From Euphorbia lathyris (lineage: Eukaryota > Streptophyta > Magnoliopsida > Malpighiales > Euphorbiaceae), in assembly GCF_963576675.1 (NCBI RefSeq), contig NC_088916.1:17398501-17462500 (forward strand): a stretch of DNA of 64,000 nt, given 5' to 3'. Below the pieces are notes generated by a model that searched no databases, had not been told where the DNA came from, and was given only the letters and a program-made list of their open reading frames with translations. The number at the start of each line of letters is the position of its first letter. Within the stretch, counting starts at the first letter, position 1. Made by a program: the position numbers and the translations under genes. Positions 54,899 through 64,000 of this stretch are shown here, in pieces.

Positions 54899-57809
54899 AT
54901 GGCTTTCGGCAAGAACGAAATCCCTAACCTCACCACTCAGCCTGGCCAAACCTCTGGCAAACCCACTCAAGCTGACCCCGCTGGTTCTTCGAGGAAAATC
55001 GAAAGGAATATGATCAAGGTCCATAAAAAGGTCAATAACTTGGAAGTATTGAAATGTAGATGGTTCTCTCCATGTTTCGTCACTTCAGAGAAACCATTCT
55101 GCGACTGGATCGAGAAGAACAAATGGACCGGTCTCTTCTCACTCGCCGGAAAAACGTACCCCAGGCTGGTCAGAGAATTTTACTCTAACATGCTTGTTGA
55201 TGAGGATGATGCTGACTACTTAGAGACTACAGTCAAAGGTCAGAAAATCACAATAACCCCTGCCTATCTAGCTACTTTGCTTGATTTACCAGACGAAGGA
55301 ATAGAATTTAGGACAACAAAAGAAAAAGTACCAAAGGAAAAACTTGACAAGATCAAGGGGTTCTGCAAACCCAAAGATCATAAAGGGGAAATACCCAGCA
55401 CGTGTATGGGGCAAGACCAGAAGATGGCTCACTACATGCTGACCAACTTCATCTTCCCCAAACTCAACTCAGCCTCATCTGCCTCCAATTTTGAACAGTG
55501 TTTCATATGGCACATGTTGACCTACACTCCACTCAACATGCCGGTCTTTCTGGTTAGGGCTCTTCAACGCAGTGGAAAGAAGCTCAGGCTGGGTTCTCTG
55601 ATCACTAAGATCATTGAGGACAAACAGATTAAGACAATCAATGAAATTGACACTTTGGGAAGTGAGATCACAGCAGCTCTGCTGGTTGGACTGTTGTACA
55701 ATCAACCATTGAAGGGATATGAAGAAGTTGTTGATGATGAAGCTGAGATAGAAATTGAGCCTGAAAATGAGCCTGAGAAAGCAGTGGAGGCTCCTGCTGA
55801 GTCCCCTAAGGACAAGAAGAAGAGAAAAGCGCTGGCAACATGCGTGAAAGATATTGACTCAGTGCCCAGGAAGAAGCGGGCTATGAGCAGAGCTAAGAAT
55901 GTTGATACCGACCAAGCTAAGGAGAAAGCTGAGTCGATAGAGAAGAGAAAGAGGCTAGAAGAGCCCGAGGATGAAGAAGAGGGAACTCCAGAATCCCCCT
56001 TGATGAAAAAGAAGAAGGTTAATTCCTTAAAGACTTGAAGCTGGTCCCCTAGATTGGGTTGTATCGTCCAAAGGTCATGGAACTGACCTAGAAAAGGAAG
56101 CTGAGAAAGAAACTGAGCATCAAGCTGAGAAAACAAATGTTGAAGTAGAAAGGGAAGCTGAGAAAGAAACTTATGTTGAGGAAGACATTAATACTGAGCA
56201 GGAAGAACCTGCTAATGTTGAGCAACCTCAGGCTGATGCTGAGCAAAGAATTGAGGAAGAAGAAAACGTTGCTGATGAGGATCATGTTGAGCAGCATGAG
56301 CATCCAACCATGGTAGAGGAGACAGTTGATACTGATGAGGAAAACATTGATGCTGACCCTTCTCCTCCCAAGGAACAAAGGTTCAAGCAGCTTAAGAAGA
56401 AAGCCCATAAAACTCAAGTTATTGATCTTCTTGCAGATTCTCCTCTTCCAGAACATTTCACTGGCATGTCTGAGCTACAGTTCGCATATTTTGCAAACGA
56501 CCCTGAGTCTCCCTCAAAGGAAAAACAAGCCTCTGTTACTCAGGATGAGGAACAAGCCAAAACCCTTAAAGATCCAAATCCAACTGTTCAAGAAGGAACA
56601 AATACTGCTTCAACTTCACCCACTCAGGATGAGCAGGTCAACATGACTAACCAAACTCCACCTCCAACTCAGCATGTTGACAACTCAGCTCCTGAAGGTA
56701 ATCTGCATCAAAGTCCAGTCACCAATCAAGGTGATCAATCTGGCAAAGAGCAAACTCCTCCACCATCAAGCTCAATTCCAGCCTCTGAGACAAATGCTGG
56801 CAAGTTCCAATACTTGAATGCTACTGAGTCAGGAAGACGCATCATTGCCTCTGCTCAGTCCTTGCTTCAAGATTTGAACACCTCTCAAGCTGATGCTACT
56901 AGATCGTCTCATGCTGAGTCCTCCCACCTATCTGGCATCACTCAGCTTCTCAATGAACTGAGAGGACTCAAGGATCTGGTAAGTATTATAACAACTGTTC
57001 AAACTCAGCAACCAAACCAAGATCAGATAGCAAAGCTGACTGAACTAGTTCTCTCCATGGTAAACCATCTGAACTCGATTGAAGGCAAAATCCAACAACC
57101 ATCAGAAGTTAATCCAGGGTATGCCACTTCCTCTGAACTTCAAGGATATTTTACTAAGTTAACTGCAGAACTGACCAAATCAAGTGCACCTGGCAATGCT
57201 GAGTTTGCCACCTCTGCTGAACTTCAAGAATGCTTTACCAAGCTTAATGCTGAGCTGACCAGTACGCGTGACTTAGTATCTTCCTCCTCTCAGTGTACCA
57301 TTGACCAACTAAGTGAAGCAGTCAGCCTACTCAACCTCAACAAAGCGCAGATGGATGTTGATCCAGTCTCCAACAGTGAACTCTTGAGCTTTTCCCAGGC
57401 AATTATGAAGGCAATGCGCATCAACAATGCCCAGCGCATATTTTATGATTCTGCCTTGCTCAAGATGTACCACCAATCTTTTGGTCAGCTCACCAGTTCG
57501 CTCACCTGGCTTAGCAAATCTCATGAATGCCTGCTCAGCATGATTAGCAGTTCTCTTCGGGTTCCTCGCCATGTCCAAGATGACAGTGTTCCTATAATTG
57601 ATGGCTTGCGAGAAAGTACTAAGAGGCTCCAGCGCTACTCCACTCACCTCTCCGCTCATGCTCGCACTGACACCTTCATTTATAAACCCGATGATGGAAA
57701 AATGGGAGAGACAAGTCAAGGAGGAACTCAACTGGCAGGTAATGCCTCAGGAAGTAAAGACAAAGGCAAAGGAATAGGTCAAGACCAAGCTCAGAAGAAG
57801 AAGAACTAG
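54899..57809 (+). pseudogene. Third (envelope-position) ORF of element B, with one frameshift
   Basis: ATG 54899 (MAFGKNEIPNL). The N-terminal half (about residues 45-265) matches element A: IEKNKWTGLFSLAGKTYPRLVREFYSN, ETTVKGQKITITPAYLATLLDLP, then MAHYMLTNFIFPKLNS and FEQCFIWHMLTYTPLNMPVFLV. A lysine/glutamate-rich tail stops at 56036-56038. A 1-bp frame change at about 56015-56035 moves the coding to frame 0, which is open to 57809 and includes EKEAEKETEHQ-type acidic repeats, TESGRRIIASAQSLLQ, two near-copies of FATSAELQ(E/G) and a helical C-terminus. Intact length would be about 970 residues. There is no signal peptide or clear membrane segment, so envelope-like refers only to position. 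Confidence 0.85.
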
Positions 57810-58242
57810 ATATATAGTCTAGTGAAAGTTTATAACTTAGCATAGAAACTTTCATATATGTATTTGCTTTATTTTTTTTTGGATAATCTATGTCAAGTAC
57901 TATTTTCTCAATAGAGTCGATAAAATTGAACAAACAAATTAAGAAGTAAAACATACTCAGTATACATTAACACTAAAATACTTAGGTAATAAACTGAGTA
58001 ACAACATACTTCTAATATTTTTGAAAGCTGACTTAAATTCAAAAAGTTCAGATCTTGAAAAATCCAACATTAAACTAAGTCAGTATACACAAATGTCTTA
58101 AAGATAACTCAATTAAATCTTGGAAGGTTTAGAATTAATGCAACCCTTACGGGGGAGTCATTTCAAAAATATATCAATCATGGGGTAACTTATAACTGAG
58201 TTCCATAATTACGTATTTTGCCAACATCAAAATGGGGGAGTT
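57810..58242 (+). other. Element B 3' untranslated region with polypurine tract
   Basis: No ORF. gggggag-type blocks near 58150 and 58229, the latter touching the 3' LTR. Confidence 0.7.
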
Positions 58243-59382
58243 TGTTGAAACACCTTTCCACAAGATTTTGATTTGACAAAATCATCCATGATTAAGAGGC
58301 AATTAAATTTAAATGCTTTGATTTAATTGTACTAATGTGTTTGTTCAATATTGAGTGCAAAAATATATATAAAGTAAGACAGGTCAAACGTCAGCATAAG
58401 CCAAAACCTGAGTGGAACGGAACTCAGCATGAAAGGATAGAAGCTGAGTGAAGTAGAACTCAGCATCAGAAGCTTCTTTCAAAACTGCCAGAACGAAGCT
58501 GACTAAATTAGAAGACTCCTTCAGAATTGAACAAACAAGAACGGAGCTGACTAAGAAGGAACTCAGTATAGAAGTTGAACATTCGAAGATAACGGATGAA
58601 GCTGAGTAACAGTCAGGACAACATGAAAGATCCGTTGACTAAAGGACAAAGTCTACCAATCTTCTGCACCAATAATTGAAGCCTCGAAAGCACACAGAAG
58701 ACTAATTCCAAGAATCATGGGTCTATGGATTATTGGTAAAAGACAACTGGCATAAAAAGACAAGTCTGATGCAAGAAGACAAAACCTGACGCCTGAAGAA
58801 AACAGAAGAAGGGAATGGTGGAACAGTCTGAAGCTGACCAGAAGCTGTCTCCTAAAAGAGCCGTTTTGGACACAACAGCTAAACCAATTCAAAATGATCC
58901 AATCTTCAGAAATTCATCTATAAAAGGACAATGATAGTTCTTGGATCATTTGCCCAAGCATAAAAAGAAAGATACAAGAGAGAAAATTCAAAAAGCACTC
59001 AAATACAAAAAGATCTTACACCAACTTTTCTATTCTCTGTGTAAATGCTAGATTGATTGTTTTGTAATCATCTAAAGAGTTCTTTAGTTGAAAAAGAACA
59101 AGTGTGTGATCAATAGGAATATTGAGAGTGTTGAGCTGAGTACTTGGTTGTAAGTATTCAGTGGTAGAAAAATCTAAGTGCTGGGTTGTAGTACTTAGTA
59201 GGAGCTGAGTAGACGAATAGAGGACGTACTCTTGCATACTCACTGCCTTGTAAAGGGTTTGTGCTCTACCTTGAAAGAGCTCAGTATTGGATTGAAAATC
59301 CCAGGAGGAAATGGGGACTGGATGTAGGCAGAGAGGCCAGACCAGGATAAGTCATGCTGAGTAACTTCTAAACTCACTCTCT

Positions 59383-59423
<41 letters not shown>

Positions 59424-59710
59424 CATGTGTTGCTTGTTGTATTTACTCAGCTTATAAATTATTATAACTGAAACTGAGTAAATCTGAGTGCTAAGTTGGA
59501 AGCTGACCTTTCAAGTGTCAATTCCCAATTCTCAAGTCAAGCAGTCTTAGTCAGCATAGAACTAAAACTGTCTGGCTAATCAAACGCCCGTGCTGACCAA
59601 CACGCTGAGTTATCAAACTCTTAAAATAACATTAAGTCAGCATAATTAAAAGCAAAAAAGTTACATTAGTTCCTAACCGCCCCCCTGGAACTAATTACTA
59701 GGGACCAACA
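58243..59710 (+). repeat. 3' LTR of Sirevirus-like element B
   Basis: 1468 bp, terminal tgttgaaac ... ggaccaaca. Confidence 0.94.
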
Positions 59711-60209
59711 ATGAGAACCCCATCAATCACATAAACCATTTATGTGCCTACATGTATGACGCGGGACTCTATCGAAATGAGTTGATTCAGCATTTTCCAA
59801 AGACACTCACAGGAGAAGCTTTGATGTGGCACCGAATGCTCTCGACAAAGACAAAGGGGGACTGGGGATCCCTCATGGAGGCCTTTGTGCTGAGATATGA
59901 GACATACATTCCGTGGACAGGGTCGTTGGAGGATTTAGAAAGGATCAAGCAGTTTCCCGAGGAAGCAATCGTGGATTACGCAAGAAGATGGAGGTTCAAG
60001 TATGCCTCGTGTCAAGTCACCTTGAGTGATTAGGAGCAACTCATGTGCATCCGAAAGGGGGCTATTCCACTTGTGGCAAAGAGGTTGAGCAGGGTGTTCT
60101 TAAAGGATTATGACGAACTGATAGGCGGGGCTCGGTATGGATCGTCGGACCCTTCCTATGTAAATCCGAACGTCCCTCACATGATGGATCTGATGGTCGT
60201 AGATATTTA
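59711..60209 (+). pseudogene. Ogre-like gag, end part (capsid-like domain 4)
   Basis: It continues the gag frame interrupted at 47618: ENPINHINHLCAYMYDAGLYRNEL, LTGEALMWHRML, DWGSLMEAFVLRY, then the second half of a capsid domain (QFPEEAIVDYARRWRFKYASC, KGAIPLVAKRLSRVFLKDYDEL). A TAG at 60031-60033 interrupts it. It ends at the solo LTR inserted after 60209; across the 5-bp duplication the original reading gives a TAG, so gag probably ended there. Domain 4 has both halves of a capsid region, unlike domains 2 and 3. Confidence 0.82.
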
Positions 60210-61908
60210 TGTTGGTGTGCCCTAGTTCTTAGATATTGGTTCATGTATATTGTATTATGCTTTTGATTATTCTTGCATAGATACACTATTTGTGTTACAT
60301 TAATAAAGGCATTAATCTAGTTCATTTATATCTTGTGCTATAATATGAATAGAGAATCCATTGATTGATAATCGTAAAACCATATCCCAAGTCTATTCTA
60401 TCATGGGAATGATTAGGACCACAGACTTGCATATTCGACGACTGTATGGTAGTAATTGATACTAGCCATAGCACTTGATAAGTCAGTTGTGAATATGGGT
60501 ACATGTTGTATACATGTGACTGGATCGATCCGCTCGAGAAAACTACATGGTGGTTGTGTCATTAGTTTTTCTTAAGTAGGTCTCTAACTGTCTTCAGACC
60601 AGATTTCATTATAATATCAATGTGGGATCCGGTTCACTTTGACATACGCCTAACAGGTCTGTAACAGGATGCTAAATACGGGTATGATTGGGTGAACAAG
60701 TGAACATGTTGATATTGATATTGAAGTGATGGAATTACCACTCATGTAACAGTGAGATGATATCACAGGCCACTTGATAAGTGAGATTGATAAGTGTGTG
60801 GCCACACCCTGATAAGTAGTTTACTTATCGGATTCATTAATCTACTTAAGATCAAGAAATATCATAAACATCAGAGAGGATGACAGCCGTCGTGCCTCTA
60901 GTTTATAATATCGATATCAAATGGTAAAAGAAGTTAAGAGATAACTACAGGGTCTCTGCATCTTTAGAATGCTGAATCTCTGTCTTGGTTAGGGGCAGTA
61001 ATGGTTTGCTAGAACCCACTTACTGTCTGTGGGCCGTGAGCCCACTGCTAGCTAAGGACAGTCCCATAGGATCGTGCACATCGAACATCTGAGTTAGAAC
61101 TTATAGAACGATACATTGGAGAGATGAAATTAATTAATTAGTTGACAGTAAAATGTCAAGGTAATTAATTGGTGGTTAATTAATTGATTAATTGGTACTT
61201 CGTATCAAGGTAATTGATTAATGGTTTTAAGTGTTGGGTATTTAATTGATTAATTAGTTTACGGGATGTAATTAATTAATTTGTAAATTAATGAAATTGC
61301 ATTCAGTGAATAATTAATTAGATTAATACGTCAATTTATTAATTAGTGTTATTCATTTAATTGGGGTAATTAAATTTAATCTAATCACAACTAATTGCAT
61401 AGAATAAATACTATTGGTATTTATTTATGTAATTAGATTAGGATTGGATTAGTTTTGTAATTAACCAATTAACCCTAAACCAATTAGGTTTAGGAATACA
61501 CTATATATATAAATTAAAACACTAAACCCTAATTAACCTTATATACATTCGGCCACCATCCACCTAATTCAATTAGGAATTTCGGCAGAAACATCAATTC
61601 CATTGAGAAAGTGGGATTTTGTTGGAAAATTACATAATCTCTCCAGTTCTTCTCCGTTCTTCGGCTAGCACCGGTTCTGGCTCAATAGATGTTCGTGCAC
61701 CTGACTACGGAGATCTTACTACTTTGTGGATTCTTCAGCCGTCTCTAGAAGAGACAGTCCGGGTAAGTTTTTATCCCTAAACGGATCCAAAAAGGTTTTA
61801 TTCAATCAATGGTTAACGGACAAAGATCAAACTAAAAGGGGTTAGAAATAAATTTTGAACCGCAATTCCGCTGCGCCACAGTTGATTAACTGGCTTTAAT
61901 CCCTAACA
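60210..61908. mobile_element. Solo LTR (copia-like), 1.7 kb
   Basis: It begins tgttggtgtgccctag at 60210 and ends aatccctaaca at 61908, flanked by a perfect attta duplication (60205-60209 and 61909-61913). No internal region or second LTR, so it is the product of LTR-LTR recombination. Bases 61125-61480 are an AT-rich stretch of taattaatta words; a ctatatatata TATA-like run lies near 61500-61510. The end motif is common among plant copia LTRs, but the family is not certain. Orientation is not assigned from coding sequence. Confidence 0.88.
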
Positions 61909-64000
61909 ATTTAGGGAAGTTCCTCGGACGAGGAAGGTATCAATCAGAGAGCTCCAATCAATATCTGGGATGAGTCTGATGATGCGCAGGAAATTACTGT
62001 AATAACTGAGGGAAAGATTCTGCCAGGCTTTGAGATCTTCAATGATGTTACCGACTGGGGCAAAGGAAAGGCAAGCTGCTTCATAGAGGAGATCATGATG
62101 CTTGACCTGAATGCTGATGAGCAAGTTATCACTGCAGAGGCAACCGTGGGAGCGGTGGATGAACCAAGCACCTCCAAGGCTCATGAGAACCCCGATGATG
62201 ACAACTATATTACCGCTTTGTTTGAATCTGATGATGTACTCGCCAAAACTATCAATGAAATGAATTCTGATTTTGCTTACTTGCTTGATGTTGATTCTAA
62301 TCATTCCATGCATTCTCATTCATATAACATGCCTACATTTGAAATCAATGCAATCGAAATGTCAACTTTCAATCTTGGCATGGATGAAAATCCTAAACTT
62401 ATACAAATTGCTCAAGAATTAACTATTGAAGAGAGAAAAGAATTTGAGAGAATAATAAAAAAATATGAAATTGCTTGGACATACGAGGACATGCCAGGAA
62501 TCGATAAATCCATCGTAGCTCACCGTATTCCAACATACCCCGATGTTAAACCCGTAAAGCAAAAGCTCTGACGCATGAGGCCAGAGTGGGAAGATAAGAT
62601 CAGAGAGGAAGTGAAGAAACAGTTAGAGGCAGGTTTTATCGAAGTAATCGACTATCCTCTGTGGGTGGAAAATGTAGTGCCAATCGCGAAGAAAGACGGC
62701 AAGGTGCGAATGTGTGTCGATTATAGAGATCTCAACAAGGCTTGCCCCAAAGATGAGTTCGCGTTGCCTCACATCGATGTGTTGATTGACAGTGCAGCAT
62801 CAAGTGTCTTACACACGAATATGGATGGCTTTATGGGCTACATGCAGGTTCAGATGGCCAAGAAGCACAAAGCAAAAACCTTGTTCACTACTGAATAGGG
62901 AACATACTGCTATAGGGTCATGCCGTTTGGTTTGAAAAACGCCGGGATAACTTATCAGCGAATGGCTACGGCACTATTCCATGACATGATACACAAAGAG
63001 GTGGAGGTCTATGTGGATGACATGATGGTCAAATCGGATACAAGAGAGGGGCATTTCGCGGCACTTGAGAAGTTTCTGGCCCGAATCGAAGAGTTTAAGC
63101 TAAGGTTGAACCCAAAGAAGTGCTTCTTTGGCGTTTCATCAGGGAAAATCCTAGGCGCTGTGATCAGTAACAAGGGGATTGAGGTGGATCCCGACAAAGT
63201 AAAAGCCATACAGGAAATGCCGGCACCTAAGAATGAGAAAGAAGTGAGAGGATTCCTGTGGCAGGTTCAGTATATCAGTCGGTTCATAGCACGACTCACC
63301 ACGACCTGCGAGCCAATCTTTAAACTCTTGCAGAAAGATCAACCGACGGTTTGGAACGACAAATGCCAGCAAGCATTAGAGAGTATCCGAACTTATCTCA
63401 CTAATCCACCGGTTTTGAGACCACCTAAACTCGGAAAACCGCTTCTTTTGTATGTAGCGATCGAGGAGCGATCAATTGGGGCAATGCTAGCCCAAGAAGG
63501 GGGCACAAGGGTAGAGCATGCAGTGTATTATCTGAGTAAAAAGTTCCTGGAATACGAGCTCAAGTATAATATGATTGAAAAGACGTGCGTAGTAGTAGTA
63601 TGGCTAACAAAAAAGCTGCGGCACTATTTTCAATCTTACAAGGTGATCATCATCTCACGGATGGACCCCGTGAAGTATCTGTACCGGACTCCGTCCTTAA
63701 CCGGAAAGCTGGCCCGATGGTTGTTGCTTTTATCGGAATTCAACATCGAATATGTGACAAAGAAGGTTATCAAGGGGAGAGCTGTAGCAGAATTTCTGAC
63801 CAATCAACCCCTAAGTGCGGAAGAAGAGGAGATAAACTATGACTTCCCCGATGAACATCTGAATGTGATAGAAGTTATACCGTGGAAAATGTTCTTTGAT
63901 GGAGCGGTTAACTCGAATGGAGCTGGGGTAGGAGTGTTACTTACCTCACCTGAAGGGGAAAGGATCCCTATGGCAAAGAAGTTTTCGTTTCCTCTCACAA
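61909..64000 (+). pseudogene. Ogre-like pol: RT, RNase H and start of the second RNase H
   Basis: Frame 1 from just after the solo LTR: GSSSDEEG, INIWDESDD, an acidic segment, then SIVAHRIPTYPDVKPVKQKL, a TGA at 62569-62571, and RT: AGFIEVIDYPLWVENVV, RMCVDYRDLNKACPKD, a TAG at 62896-62898 (tryptophan expected), then YRVMPFGLKNAGITYQR and YVDD at 63010-63021. RNase H follows (ERSIGAMLAQEGG, YELKYNMIEKT). From about 63885 a second RNase H begins (WKMFFDGAVNSNGAG, VLLTSPEG), the mark of the Tat lineage; it is cut by the window end. No D-T/S-G protease motif occurs between gag and RT. The RT frame around the stops is otherwise clean. Confidence 0.9.

Larger units (their letters stand above)
47619..59710 (+). 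mobile_element. Sirevirus-like copia element B, near full length
   Basis: LTRs at 47619-49100 and 58243-59710 begin tgttgaaacacctttccaca and end gggaccaaca. The duplication atgag lies at 47614-47618 and 59711-59715. Primer site tggtatcagagc at 49103-49114; polypurine tract aaaatgggggagtt at 58229-58242. Gag, protease, integrase, RT, RNase H and a third ORF are all present. It is 12.1 kb with a 292-bp MITE inside gag. LTRs differ at about 25 positions plus a microsatellite (about 1.7%). LTR ends are shared with element A but much of the LTR differs, so A and B are sister families or subfamilies. Confidence 0.95.
26310..64000 (+). mobile_element. Ogre/Tat-like Ty3/gypsy retrotransposon, 5' part
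   Basis: It begins with the LTR start tgttgacaccgagtcgg at 26310. The LTR is interrupted by a Sirevirus-like element (27549-40108) and ends at about 43531, followed by the primer site tggcgactctgttgggga, typical of Ogre/Tat elements and complementary to a tRNA-Arg 3' end. A 2-kb leader, gag, and a pol with RT, RNase H and the start of a second RNase H follow; the dual RNase H marks the Tat lineage. The 3' end lies outside the window. Nested in it: the 27549, 47619 and 60210 insertions. With those removed, about 10.4 kb of the element is in view. Confidence 0.8.

Noticed and set aside
54899..57809. Third ORF as a true viral envelope gene
   Set aside because: No signal peptide, no clear transmembrane helix, and the N-terminal domain resembles plant transposon proteins. 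Only the position matches an envelope gene.

Overview
This window is plant nuclear DNA, almost certainly from a eudicot with a large, repeat-rich genome. The background is AT-rich and there are no operons or ribosome binding sites. Nearly all recognisable coding sequence belongs to plant mobile elements: Ty1/copia, Sirevirus-like copia, chromovirus and Ogre/Tat-type Ty3/gypsy elements, CACTA transposons, a Mutator-like element, and Tourist- and Stowaway-like MITEs. I saw no rRNA or tRNA gene, no CRISPR array and no intact host gene. The one host-derived gene I recognise is a broken ubiquitin-conjugating (E2) enzyme copy at about 22.6-23.3 kb.

Left part (1-26.3 kb). A small CACTA element (681-1883), a Stowaway-like MITE (about 2600-2860) and a Mutator-like element with 90-bp inverted ends and a large internal palindrome (3335-4809) lie in gene-poor DNA. 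Then comes a nest four layers deep. A decayed minus-strand copia gag (pieces at 4896-5476 and 20683-20990) is split by a CACTA transposon (5480-20679, TSD ATT). That is split by a minus-strand copia retrotransposon (6648-19804, TSD TGAAT). That in turn is split inside its pol gene by a non-coding LTR element (LARD, 9107-16957, TSD TCTTC). After the nest come a Tourist-like MITE, a tandemly duplicated segment next to the E2 pseudogene, one CACTA-like terminus, a degenerate plant-transposon ORF and a copia reverse-transcriptase fragment.

Right part (26.3-64 kb). An Ogre/Tat-like Ty3/gypsy element starts inside that copia fragment at 26310 and runs off the window. Its very long 5' LTR is split by a Sirevirus-like copia (27549-40108, TSD ATTTA), whose third ORF is split by a chromovirus (30920-37055, TSD CCCAG). 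The Ogre gag is split by a second Sirevirus-like copy (47619-59710, TSD ATGAG), which carries a Tourist-like MITE in its first zinc knuckle. A solo LTR (60210-61908, TSD ATTTA) sits between the Ogre gag and pol. The window ends in the Ogre's second RNase H domain.

Most notable content. The Ogre-like gag carries four successive capsid-like repeats, three of them downstream of the zinc-knuckle motif, and I find no protease between gag and reverse transcriptase. One Sirevirus-like copy has lost most of gag-pol but keeps an open gag/RNase H fusion. Both Sirevirus-like copies keep a long third ORF. The chromovirus gag has a 36-bp/12-residue tandem repeat. No retroelement pol in the window is intact, so activity from these copies is unlikely. 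Boundaries marked by TSDs were read base by base. Divergence figures are counts by eye.
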